A DNA stretch of 30,797 bases from a virus: the IMG/VR virus record IMGVR_UViG_3300044621_001249, positions 1 through 30,797 of that record; one strand, 5' to 3'. Made by a program: the position numbers and the translations under genes. Within the stretch, counting starts at the first letter, position 1. Every line of letters starts with the position of its first letter. This document shows, piece by piece, positions 12,894-20,126 of this stretch. Below the pieces are notes generated by a model. That model was not told where the DNA came from. It did not search any database and saw only the letters and a program-made list of their open reading frames with translations.

Positions 12894-12999
12894 ACATCGG
12901 GAAGGCCGGTTGCACGAAAAGGCAACCGAGCAAATGGCAAATGACATGGCCGCGGCGCTGAACCGCGCCATCAACCAGGACAAAATGCCCAATGTCTGA
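12817..12999 (+). CDS. Small helical acidic/Pro-rich protein overlapping the kinase gene
   Basis: 60 residues from ATG 12817, with AGGAGAGG upstream. N-terminal Pro/Glu-rich part and a C-terminal helix (EKATEQMANDMAAALNRAIN). It overlaps the 3' end of the zeta-like gene by 77 bases in another frame. Size, helicity and coupling would suit a partner or antidote, but this is speculation. Confidence 0.5.
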   Translation: MHSNKPTEPAPFPQPSSEERQITPAEHREGRLHEKATEQMANDMAAALNRAINQDKMPNV

Positions 13000-13234
13000 A
13001 ATCAAGTGTGGCGATTGTCGGTTTTTTGCCAACGGCCAGGTAATGGGCAGCTGCCGCCGTTATCCAGCCCAGCAAAACAAGCACCAGAACGATTGGTGCG
13101 GTGAACATCAGCCCATCATGCTGACGCTGCCGGTCTACGACATCATGACCGACGAAACCACGATGGCCCAAGTGCCAGCCACCCATAAAGCCAAGCCTGG
13201 AAGGAAACCAAAAAGTGCTGAAACCCCTACATGA
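12992..13234 (+). CDS. Small four-cysteine protein
   Basis: 80 residues. Cysteines at 6, 9, 21 and 36 (CGDCRFF, SCRRYP, DWCGEH) form a C-x2-C-x11-C-x14-C pattern typical of a small zinc or iron-sulfur binding module often seen in phage and Burkholderiales hypothetical proteins. The C-terminus is basic. Overlaps the next gene (GroES) by 20 bases. Confidence 0.6.
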   Translation: MSEIKCGDCRFFANGQVMGSCRRYPAQQNKHQNDWCGEHQPIMLTLPVYDIMTDETTMAQVPATHKAKPGRKPKSAETPT

Positions 13235-13475
13235 CCGCGTGTTGGTCAAGCCGCTGGTGCGCCAGCTGTCCGACATCATCGTGGTAAACAACACTGAGCC
13301 TTTCAACGAAGGCACAATTGTTGCCGTGGGGCCAAAAGTGCATGAGGCCAAGCCTGGTGATTTCATTAAATACGGCAACGGCGACTATTTGAAGTGGCCC
13401 GTTCACCGTATTGACGGCCAGGATTATCAGATCATCCAGGAAGCTGACATTGCTTGCATCGTTGTGGAGGATTGA
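13215..13475 (+). CDS. groES: GroES-like co-chaperonin (Cpn10)
   Basis: 86 residues, starting at GTG 13215 with AAGGA eight bases upstream. LKPLHDRVLVKPL is the canonical N-terminal strand of Cpn10. The mobile loop (QLSDIIVVNNTEPFNEG) carries a hydrophobic IIV where bacterial GroES has IVL, so it can probably dock on host GroEL. GTIVAVGPK, AKPGDFIKYG and YQIIQEADIACIVVED complete the fold. Phage-encoded co-chaperonins (T4 gp31 and homologues) tune GroEL for folding the coat protein. Its position just ahead of packaging and coat genes fits this. Confidence 0.88.
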   Translation: MLKPLHDRVLVKPLVRQLSDIIVVNNTEPFNEGTIVAVGPKVHEAKPGDFIKYGNGDYLKWPVHRIDGQDYQIIQEADIACIVVED

Positions 13476-13478
13476 GAA

Positions 13479-13640
13479 ATGGGCAAACCCGGGCTTTACG
13501 CCAACATTCATGCCAAGCAAGAACGCATCAAGCAGCAAAAAGCCGATGGCCGACCCGTTGAAAAGATGCGAAAGCCAGGGGACAAAGGTGCGCCAACCAC
13601 CGCCGCTTTCAAACAATCAGCCAAGACGGCCAAAAAATGA
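13479..13640 (+). CDS. Small basic protein (53 aa)
   Basis: 53 residues; GGAGG ribosome site nine bases before ATG. Phrases MGKPGLYANIHAKQERIK and EKMRKPGDKGAPT are typical of a small basic protein conserved in many aquatic phages ahead of the terminase. Lys-rich, probably nucleic-acid binding or a minor virion component; function unknown. Confidence 0.65.
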   Translation: MGKPGLYANIHAKQERIKQQKADGRPVEKMRKPGDKGAPTTAAFKQSAKTAKK

Positions 13641-13909
13641 AAAAGCACGACAAACCCATCCCGCACAAAACGACCGGGAAAGGCAAGACCTACAACCCGA
13701 CCGAAAAAGGCGCTGGCATGACAGCGAAGGGCCGTGCAGAATACAACGCAAAGAACAATGCCAATTTGAAACCGCCAGCACCAAATCCCAAGACGAAAGC
13801 CGATGCCGGGAGAAAGGCATCGTTTTGCGCCAGGATGGAAGGGGTGGTGAAAAACGCGAAAGGCCCCGCGGAACGGGCTAAAGCCAGCCTAAAAAACTGG
13901 AATTGTTAA
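13637..13909 (+). CDS. Basic protein resembling DUF6321
   Basis: 90 residues, ATGA overlap with the preceding gene. GAGMTAKGRAEYNAKNNANL, a Pro-rich turn, then KASFCARMEGVV. This is like a conserved family in which the same GLTAKGR and SFCARM blocks occur. Strongly basic. It usually accompanies the small MGKPG protein. Function unknown. Confidence 0.65.
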   Translation: MKKHDKPIPHKTTGKGKTYNPTEKGAGMTAKGRAEYNAKNNANLKPPAPNPKTKADAGRKASFCARMEGVVKNAKGPAERAKASLKNWNC

Positions 13910-13940
13910 TCCCTTTTGGAAACGATAAAGGAAACCCAAA

Positions 13941-14537
13941 ATGAGCAATACGAAAGCAATTGGCGTTGCATACGCCGACCCCGCGTTTGATTCGGTGCAA
14001 GTTGGTACGTCCAGCGCCCCGATTCAAATTTCCAGTGCTGGCGTCCTGAATGGCGGCTATGCCACCACCAGCGCAGCAAGTGGCGACACCCGCCTGACTT
14101 ACCAAAAGCTGACGTTCACCAGCACCGGTTCCGGTGAAGTGATGCGCGGTTTTGCCGTGGTGACCGGCGCCAGCGCCGCAACCGCTGGCACGATCAACGG
14201 CGCCCACTTCAGCGCAGAAATGCAGGGCGGGTCGATTTCCGGCGCGGCCAACGCAGTTCGCGCAACCATCGGCGGCACCACTGCCAGCCCTGGCGGCACC
14301 TTGGCTGCAATCCAGCTGGACAGTAACTTTGCCAGCGGCGTGACCCTGCCTGGTTCGGCTGCATTCATTCGCGTGACTGACACCAACACCGTCAAGGTTG
14401 GTTCGTTGCTGAATATGCCCGCCCCGGCATCAAACACCATCTTCCGGGCCAAATCGGCAGCGGCTGTCACCCATGTCATCAAAATCGTTGCTGACAACGG
14501 TACGCCTTACTACCTGATGGTTTCGGACGCTGTGTAA
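13941..14537 (+). CDS. Probable virion protein (198 aa)
   Basis: 198 residues; AAAGGAA ribosome site. Beta-rich, Ala/Gly/Ser/Thr-rich composition with VNG-type turns (GEVMRGFAVVTGASAATAG, NAVRATIGGTTASPGGT), like small capsid-decorating or head-associated proteins. No signal peptide. Lies between the small basic genes and the terminase. Virion location is inferred from composition. Confidence 0.55.
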   Translation: MSNTKAIGVAYADPAFDSVQVGTSSAPIQISSAGVLNGGYATTSAASGDTRLTYQKLTFTSTGSGEVMRGFAVVTGASAATAGTINGAHFSAEMQGGSISGAANAVRATIGGTTASPGGTLAAIQLDSNFASGVTLPGSAAFIRVTDTNTVKVGSLLNMPAPASNTIFRAKSAAAVTHVIKIVADNGTPYYLMVSDAV

Positions 14538-14725
14538 TGTTGAAGCACCCCGACCCTGAAGTTCAATTTCTGGTTGAGGTGCTGGAGGGTCAACGTGACC
14601 AGGCGGTGGCGCAAGCTGCCGCCTTTTTCCGGCAAAACCAAGAATTGACGCAACGCATCAAAGAACTAGAAACCCAACAACAAAAAGCCGTTGACGAACA
14701 ATGCGGCGGCAACACTGGAAACTGA
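14537..14725 (+). CDS. Small coiled-coil protein (62 aa)
   Basis: 62 residues, starting inside the preceding stop (TAATG). A single amphipathic helix (QVAQ... pattern with RQNQELTQRIKELETQQQKA) likely forms a coiled coil. No family recognised. Confidence 0.55.
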   Translation: MLKHPDPEVQFLVEVLEGQRDQAVAQAAAFFRQNQELTQRIKELETQQQKAVDEQCGGNTGN

Positions 14726-14726
14726 C

Positions 14727-14909
14727 ATGACACTTGAAGCCTTACAAAAACGCCTGGTTGAACTGCAAAACATGGCAAACCAAACCCATTCGCAATTGAT
14801 GCAAATCAACGGGGCCATCCAGGACACCCAGTTCTGGATTGCCGAATTGTCCAAACCCCAGGAGAAAAGCGATGCCCCTGATTCGGTCGATGACGCCCAA
14901 AGCGTTTGA
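14727..14909 (+). CDS. Small coiled-coil protein (60 aa)
   Basis: 60 residues from ATG 14727, one base after the preceding stop. Heptad pattern in EALQKRLVELQNMANQTHSQ and an acidic C-terminus (DAPDSVDDAQSV). A frame extending 36 bases upstream exists but overlaps the previous gene. Function unknown. Confidence 0.55.
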   Translation: MTLEALQKRLVELQNMANQTHSQLMQINGAIQDTQFWIAELSKPQEKSDAPDSVDDAQSV

Positions 14910-15042
14910 AAAGAACGTGAAGGCCGAAATCAAGGCCGGAAAGCCCCCGAAGCAAGCCGTCGCCATTGCCTACGATGTCAAGCGTGACGCCGCAGCTGGG
15001 GTGAAGAAAACCGCAGCACTGTTGAAAAAGACCAAGAAATGA
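14872..15042 (+). CDS. Small basic protein resembling DUF6496
   Basis: 56 residues from ATG 14872, preceded by GGAGAAAAG. AFEKNVKAEIKAGKPPKQAV followed by AIAYDVKR is the phrase of a small basic phage family (DUF6496-like). Lys-rich tail. It overlaps the end of the preceding gene and the start of the small terminase gene (ATGA). Confidence 0.6.
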   Translation: MPLIRSMTPKAFEKNVKAEIKAGKPPKQAVAIAYDVKRDAAAGVKKTAALLKKTKK

Positions 15043-15572
15043 ACGACACCGCAACCCCATCCAAACGGAAGCCCAAAGCCGAAAAGGCCAACGGCGGGGT
15101 TGCGCCTGTCAAACGTGGTCGCCCATCGGTCTATGACCCGATATTCTGTGATGAACTGATTGAACTGTTCAGCCAGCCCGCAACCAGGGAAGTGACACTG
15201 AGGGACGCCAAGGGCAACGAACGGGTGGAAATACTACCTGGGGTTTTCCCTACCCTGGCGCGATTCGCTGCCATGATCGGGGTGACACGCGAAACCCTGC
15301 ACGATTGGGCGACCGCCAAAACCCCTGAAGGCGAACTAAAGCACCCCGATTTTTCTTACGCCTACAAAAAGGCCAAGGAATTTCAGGAAGCCAACCTGGT
15401 CGAGGGCACGATGGCTGGCGCCTACAACAGCACGTTTGCCATCTTTACGGCCAAGAACGTCCTGGGCTGGCGCGACAAGACAGAACAGGAAATTACCGGT
15501 AAGGACGGCGCACCGTTGACCGGCATCCAGGTTTCGTTTGTGACGCCCAATGGAACAGCAGCAGACAATTGA
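15039..15572 (+). CDS. Terminase small subunit
   Basis: 177 residues. Basic N-terminus (KRKPKAEKANGG, VKRGRPSVYDP), then a helix-turn-helix (FPTLARFAAMIGVTRETLHD) and a helical central region (YKKAKEFQEANLVEGTMAGA) followed by FTAKNVLGWRDKTE, a phrase common in small terminase subunits. It recognises the packaging site and stimulates the large subunit. The gene overlaps the large subunit by 23 bases. Confidence 0.88.
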   Translation: MNDTATPSKRKPKAEKANGGVAPVKRGRPSVYDPIFCDELIELFSQPATREVTLRDAKGNERVEILPGVFPTLARFAAMIGVTRETLHDWATAKTPEGELKHPDFSYAYKKAKEFQEANLVEGTMAGAYNSTFAIFTAKNVLGWRDKTEQEITGKDGAPLTGIQVSFVTPNGTAADN

Positions 15573-16833
15573 CCAGGCCATTGCCAAGGCCGAATTCCCG
15601 GTCAAGTTGCAGGGCCTATTCAAAAAGTCCCGCTACAAGGTTTGCTGGGGTGGCCGCGGCGGGGCCAAGTCATGGGGCATTGCCAGGGCACTGCTGATTA
15701 AGGGCGCCAAAAGCCCCATTCGCATTCTGTGTGCCCGTGAGTACCAGACCAGCATCAAGGATTCCGTCCACAAGCTGTTGTGCGACCAGATTGAAGCCCT
15801 GGGATTGCTGGGGTTCTACGAAATCACCCAGAACAGCATCCGGGGCCGCAACGGCACGGAATTCGCGTTCATTGGCCTGAAGAACAACCCGACCAACATC
15901 AAATCGTTCGAAGGCGTGGACATTTGCTGGGTTGAGGAAGCCCAGACCGTGAGCCGGTTCAGCTGGAACATTCTCATTCCGACCATCCGGAAGGAGGGTT
16001 CGGAGATTTGGGTGTCGTTCAACCCGGAACTGGAAACCGACGAAACCTACCAGCGGTTCGTTATCAACCCGCCCCGGGATTGCATTCAGATCAAGATCAA
16101 TTGGTACGACAACCCCTGGTTCCCGGAAACCCTGCGCCTGGAAAAGGACGCGCTGAAGGCCAGGGACGCCGAAGCCTACAACCAGGTCTGGGAAGGGTTA
16201 TGCCGCCAGACGGTGGATGGCGCCATCTTCGCCAGGGAAATGCAGCAAGCCGAAATGGATGGCCGCATCACCCGGGTGCCCTATGACGCCACCAAGCCGG
16301 TTCACGCCGTGTTTGACCTGGGCTGGTCAGACCAGACGGCCATTTGGTTCCTGCAATTCATCGGCATGGAAACCAGGCTGATTCGCTACATGGCGGGCAG
16401 TCAAATGACCATGAGCCATTACCTGGGACAAATGCAAAGCCTGGGTTATGTGTACGACACGCTATGGTTGCCGCATGACGCCGAAAACAAAACACTGGCG
16501 GCGGCTGGCAAATCCATTGAGGACATCGTGCGGGCCGCGGGCTACAAAACCCAAATCATGCCGCGGGTGCCGGTCATTGATTCCATCAACGCGGCCAGGA
16601 CGGTTTTCCCGAACTGCTGGTTTGACCGCGAGAATTGCGCCGACGGGCTGACCTGCCTTCGGCATTACCGTTACGAAGTTGACCCTGACACCGGCCAGTT
16701 TGGGCGCACACCATTGCATGACCAATACAGCCACGGCGCTGATGCGTTTCGCTATATTGCCCTGATGGTGAGAGAGCCGTCCAAGCGAAAGCGGCAAGGC
16801 ATGATTGCACCCGCTGGCAGTTGGATGGGATAA
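15550..16833 (+). CDS. Terminase large subunit (PBSX/Terminase_3 type)
   Basis: 427 residues. Walker A GGRGGAKS at 34-41; Walker B VDICWVEE at 123-130 with the catalytic Glu; coupling motif SFNPE at 156-160. The RNase H-like nuclease has D256 (VFDLGWSD), D310 (PHDAENK) and D398 (HGADAFRY). It pumps DNA into the procapsid and cuts it. The length and motifs fit a headful-type enzyme, though the packaging mode cannot be proved from sequence alone. Confidence 0.95.
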   Translation: MEQQQTIDQAIAKAEFPVKLQGLFKKSRYKVCWGGRGGAKSWGIARALLIKGAKSPIRILCAREYQTSIKDSVHKLLCDQIEALGLLGFYEITQNSIRGRNGTEFAFIGLKNNPTNIKSFEGVDICWVEEAQTVSRFSWNILIPTIRKEGSEIWVSFNPELETDETYQRFVINPPRDCIQIKINWYDNPWFPETLRLEKDALKARDAEAYNQVWEGLCRQTVDGAIFAREMQQAEMDGRITRVPYDATKPVHAVFDLGWSDQTAIWFLQFIGMETRLIRYMAGSQMTMSHYLGQMQSLGYVYDTLWLPHDAENKTLAAAGKSIEDIVRAAGYKTQIMPRVPVIDSINAARTVFPNCWFDRENCADGLTCLRHYRYEVDPDTGQFGRTPLHDQYSHGADAFRYIALMVREPSKRKRQGMIAPAGSWMG

Positions 16834-16855
16834 TTTACAAAGAAAAGGGGCCAAT

Positions 16856-19066
16856 ATGAGCGATTACCAAGACACTGGCGATGATTCGCGCATCACTGAT
16901 GCGATTCAATTCATGCGCCTATCGGCTGAAGCTGATTCGAATAACCGCACTGAAGCCCTGGCAGACATTAAATTTGCCGCTGGCGACCAGTGGCCGGTGG
17001 AAATCCAGAACAGCAGAAACCTTGAAGCGCGGCCCTGCCTGACCATCAACAAAATTGATGCGTACGTGCGCCAGGTCACGAACCAGCAGCGCCAGCAACG
17101 TCCCCGCATCAAGGTGCATCCCGTCAACAACGAAGGCGACCTGAAGATTGCCCAGGTGATTGAGGGCATCACCCGTCACATCGAAGTCAATTCCAGCGCC
17201 GACACGGCCTACGACACCGCGTTCGATTACGCCGTTCGCATGGGCTGGGGCTATTGGCGCGTGGTCACCGATTACACCCGGGAAGATTCGTTCGACCAGG
17301 AAATCTATATCGAGCAAATCGACGACCCATTCAGCGTTTATTTCGACCCCAATTCAATTTCCCCCGATGGTTCGGACGCCGAAAAGTGCCTGATTACCAA
17401 GGTCATGCCCAAGAGCGTGTTCCGGCAAATGTATCCAGGCGCCGACGACGGTAGCGGGTTCATGCCCCGCGGCGTGGGCGACGACAGCGCCGAATGGGTG
17501 ACCAAAGAAGATGTGCGAATCGCTGAATACTTCTACATTGAGCGCAAAAAAGCCACCCTGGTGATGCTGTCGGACGGCACGAAGGCATTCGAAGACGAAT
17601 TGCCCGCCAAAGAAATCATGGACGAAAGCGGCATTGCCATCATTGACAAGCGCCCCAGCTGGCGCAAGGTCGTCAAGTGGTGCAAGCTGACCGCAATGCA
17701 AGTGCTGGAAGAAAAGGAATGGCCGGGCAAATGGATTCCGGTTGTCCCATGCTACGGCGCCCAGGTCATTGTTGAAGGCAAGCGCAAGAAATACGGCCTG
17801 GTGCGGTTCGCCAAAGACCCGCAACGCATGTATAACTTCTGGCGCACCAGCATGACTGAGAGCATTGCCCTGGCGCCAAAGGCCAAATGGCTGCTGGCTG
17901 AAGGCCAGGACGAAGGCCACGAAAACGAATGGGCACAGGCGAACATCAAATCCACGCCAGTGCTGCGCTACAAGCAAAAAGACATTGAGGGCCAGCCAGC
18001 CCCGGTGCCGCAGCGTTTGCAGCCGGAGCCGCCGCCCGAAGGCATCATGGTTGCCGCGGGCGCGATTTCGGACGACTTGCAAACCGTACTAGGCATTTTT
18101 GACCCAGCCCAAAAGATTCCTGGCAACATTTCGGGCAAAGCCCTGAACGGCCAACAACAACAGGTCGACCTGTCGAATTTCCACTTTTACGACAACATGA
18201 CCCGTTCCATCAAGCAGACGGGCAAAATCCTGTTGGACTTGATTCCCAAGATTTACGACACCCAGCGCGTGATGCGAATCATTGGCGTGGATGGCCGCGC
18301 CGACATGGTGACCATCAACGAGAAAAGCGCCATTGGCGAAGTGTTGAACGATGTGACCGTGGGCGAATACGACGTTGTGATGGACACCGGCCCAGGCTAC
18401 AACAGCAAGCGGCTGCAAGCGGTCGAAGCAATGGCCCCGCTGATGGCCCAGCCGGAGATTTTCCAGGCCGCTGGCGACCTGATGTTCCGCAACATGGACT
18501 TCCCTGGCGCCGACGTTATTGCCGACCGCCTGGCCGCAATGAACCCGCTGGCGCAGATTGACGAGAAATCGGACATCCCGCCCCAGGTTCAAATGAAGTT
18601 GAAGCAACAGGAAAAGGCGCTGCAAGATGCCCAACAGCAGCTGGTCGCCATGCAGCTGGAAATCAACAACCGCGGCGAAGTTGCCATGATTCGGGAGGAA
18701 GGCGCCAACAAGCGCAAGCTGATGGACGTTACCGCCCGCGCATTCAACACCGAAACCATCAACGAAGCCAAGGTCAACCAAACCAACGTCAAGGCGGTCA
18801 CCGACCAGAACAAGGCCGAATTGGACGCCATCGTGCAATTGATGCTGCACAACATGGACACCAACCGGTTGATGCAGGAAATCGAGCGCCGCAACCGCGA
18901 GCAAACCGATTACACCGCCCTGGCTGAACAGGAAATCCACCGAAACGCCAACCCATTTATTGATGGCGGGCCGATGATGCAGCCCCAGCCCGCGCCGCAA
19001 ATGGTGACGCCTGAAAATATGCCGCCAGCGCCAGCGCCTGAAATGGGCATGGGAATGGCACAATAA
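16856..19066 (+). CDS. P22-type portal protein
   Basis: 736 residues from ATG 16856 behind AAAAGGGG (a 17-residue upstream extension overlaps the terminase). P22 gp1 has 725. Motifs: FMRLSAEADSNNRTEALADI, KFAAGDQWP near the start, NQQRQQRPRIKV and DPFSVYFDPNS in the clip and wing, QRMYNFWRTSMTESIALAPK, and a long C-terminal helix (QMKLKQQEKALQDAQQQLVA onward) as in the P22 portal barrel. The end is Met/Pro-rich. Forms the dodecameric DNA channel at one capsid vertex, contacting the terminase and gp4-like protein. Confidence 0.92.
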   Translation: MSDYQDTGDDSRITDAIQFMRLSAEADSNNRTEALADIKFAAGDQWPVEIQNSRNLEARPCLTINKIDAYVRQVTNQQRQQRPRIKVHPVNNEGDLKIAQVIEGITRHIEVNSSADTAYDTAFDYAVRMGWGYWRVVTDYTREDSFDQEIYIEQIDDPFSVYFDPNSISPDGSDAEKCLITKVMPKSVFRQMYPGADDGSGFMPRGVGDDSAEWVTKEDVRIAEYFYIERKKATLVMLSDGTKAFEDELPAKEIMDESGIAIIDKRPSWRKVVKWCKLTAMQVLEEKEWPGKWIPVVPCYGAQVIVEGKRKKYGLVRFAKDPQRMYNFWRTSMTESIALAPKAKWLLAEGQDEGHENEWAQANIKSTPVLRYKQKDIEGQPAPVPQRLQPEPPPEGIMVAAGAISDDLQTVLGIFDPAQKIPGNISGKALNGQQQQVDLSNFHFYDNMTRSIKQTGKILLDLIPKIYDTQRVMRIIGVDGRADMVTINEKSAIGEVLNDVTVGEYDVVMDTGPGYNSKRLQAVEAMAPLMAQPEIFQAAGDLMFRNMDFPGADVIADRLAAMNPLAQIDEKSDIPPQVQMKLKQQEKALQDAQQQLVAMQLEINNRGEVAMIREEGANKRKLMDVTARAFNTETINEAKVNQTNVKAVTDQNKAELDAIVQLMLHNMDTNRLMQEIERRNREQTDYTALAEQEIHRNANPFIDGGPMMQPQPAPQMVTPENMPPAPAPEMGMGMAQ

Positions 19067-19067
19067 T

Positions 19068-19096
19068 TTGACAGCCAGCTAAACTTGGCTGAAAAT
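19068..19096 (+). promoter_or_regulatory. Candidate promoter before the scaffold gene
   Basis: TTGACA (19068-19073), 17-base spacer, GAAAAT (19091-19096). The spacer holds AGCCAGCT followed by TTGGCT, sharing the AGC-CA-GCT core of the early operator-like sites. The gap of 79 bases between portal and scaffold is one of the larger ones in the late region. A small stem (CCGTG/CACGG) lies downstream at 19110-19124. The -10 box is weak. Confidence 0.4.
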
Positions 19097-19145
19097 CAAT
19101 AAACCCTACCCGTGGGGCACACGGGGCAAATTCTTAGGGAAACCT

Positions 19146-20099
19146 ATGTCATTGGAAGAACGGTTGGCCGCAAATGTGGTCACCAGCGAAAATTTAGCTG
19201 AATTCACGGCCCAGAAACTTGGTTTAGCTGAACCGCAGCAAGCGGAACCCGCGGCGTCAAATGATGACGAGCCGGAACCCGAAGCCGGTCAGAGTGGACA
19301 AGATGGGGAAGGTGATGATGCGACAGCGACAGACGAGCAAGGGAAAGAGCGCAAGCCCAACCCGAAAATCGAAAGGCGCTTTTCAGAGATAACCAAGCAG
19401 CGCGAGGCGGCGAAAGCGGAAGCCCAGCAAGAACGCGAAGCAAGGTTGGCCCTGGAAGCCAGGCTGAAGGAACTGGAATCCAAAGCGAATCCGCAACCGG
19501 CGCAAGCCCCCGCGAATGAACTTGGCCCAGAACCCCAGCCTGACCAGTTCAGCGACATGTTCGAATACGCGAAAGCGTTGGCCGAATATACCGCTGACCG
19601 GAGATTGATGGAACGTGACCAGCAAGAGGTTCAACGCAAAGCGGCGGCTGAACAGGAATTGAAATTCAAGGCCTGGGCAGAGCGAATCGACAAAGCGAAG
19701 AATGAATTGCCGGATTTCGACGAAATGGTGCAGAGCAGCGAAGTGTCGGTTTCCGACCCAGTGCGCGATGCAATCATGGAAAGTGATGTGGGGCCGAAAA
19801 TCCTGTATCACCTGGCCGAAAACCCGGAATTCGCTACCAAACTGAATGGCATGTCCGTCATTTCTGCCTTGCGAGAAATCGGAAAACTGGAAGCCAGGCT
19901 GGAAAAACCCGCCCAGGCTACCGGCACGGAACGCGCACCGACCGGCACGACTGTTGTTGGAAAATCAAGAGCGCCAGCGCCAATCACGCCAATTCGTGGT
20001 GGGGCATCCGGCAAGGAAACGGGCGTGGATTCCAATGGGGAATTTCACGGTTCGTTCCAGGCATGGAAAGCCGCACGACTTGCGGGCAAGATTCGCTGA
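19146..20099 (+). CDS. Scaffolding protein (P22 gp8-like)
   Basis: 317 residues; AGGGA ribosome site. Acidic, disordered N-terminal half (SNDDEPEPEAGQSGQDGEGD), a long charged coiled coil (REAAKAEAQQEREARLALEA), and a helical C-terminal half; it lies immediately before the coat gene. This is the composition and position of P22-like scaffold, which guides coat assembly and then leaves the procapsid. P22 scaffold has 303 residues. The very C-terminus (FQAWKAARLAGKIR) is basic, as needed for coat binding. Confidence 0.85.
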   Translation: MSLEERLAANVVTSENLAEFTAQKLGLAEPQQAEPAASNDDEPEPEAGQSGQDGEGDDATATDEQGKERKPNPKIERRFSEITKQREAAKAEAQQEREARLALEARLKELESKANPQPAQAPANELGPEPQPDQFSDMFEYAKALAEYTADRRLMERDQQEVQRKAAAEQELKFKAWAERIDKAKNELPDFDEMVQSSEVSVSDPVRDAIMESDVGPKILYHLAENPEFATKLNGMSVISALREIGKLEARLEKPAQATGTERAPTGTTVVGKSRAPAPITPIRGGASGKETGVDSNGEFHGSFQAWKAARLAGKIR

Positions 20100-20126
20100 C
20101 AAATAACCTTTTTCATAGGAAAAATC

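Noticed and set aside
17354-19063. Long minus-strand open frames of 242 and 324 residues opposite the portal gene
   Set aside because: They lie in full antisense to a well-supported P22-type portal and show Val/His/Leu-rich composition expected of shadows of GC-rich coding sequence; no ribosome sites or domains.
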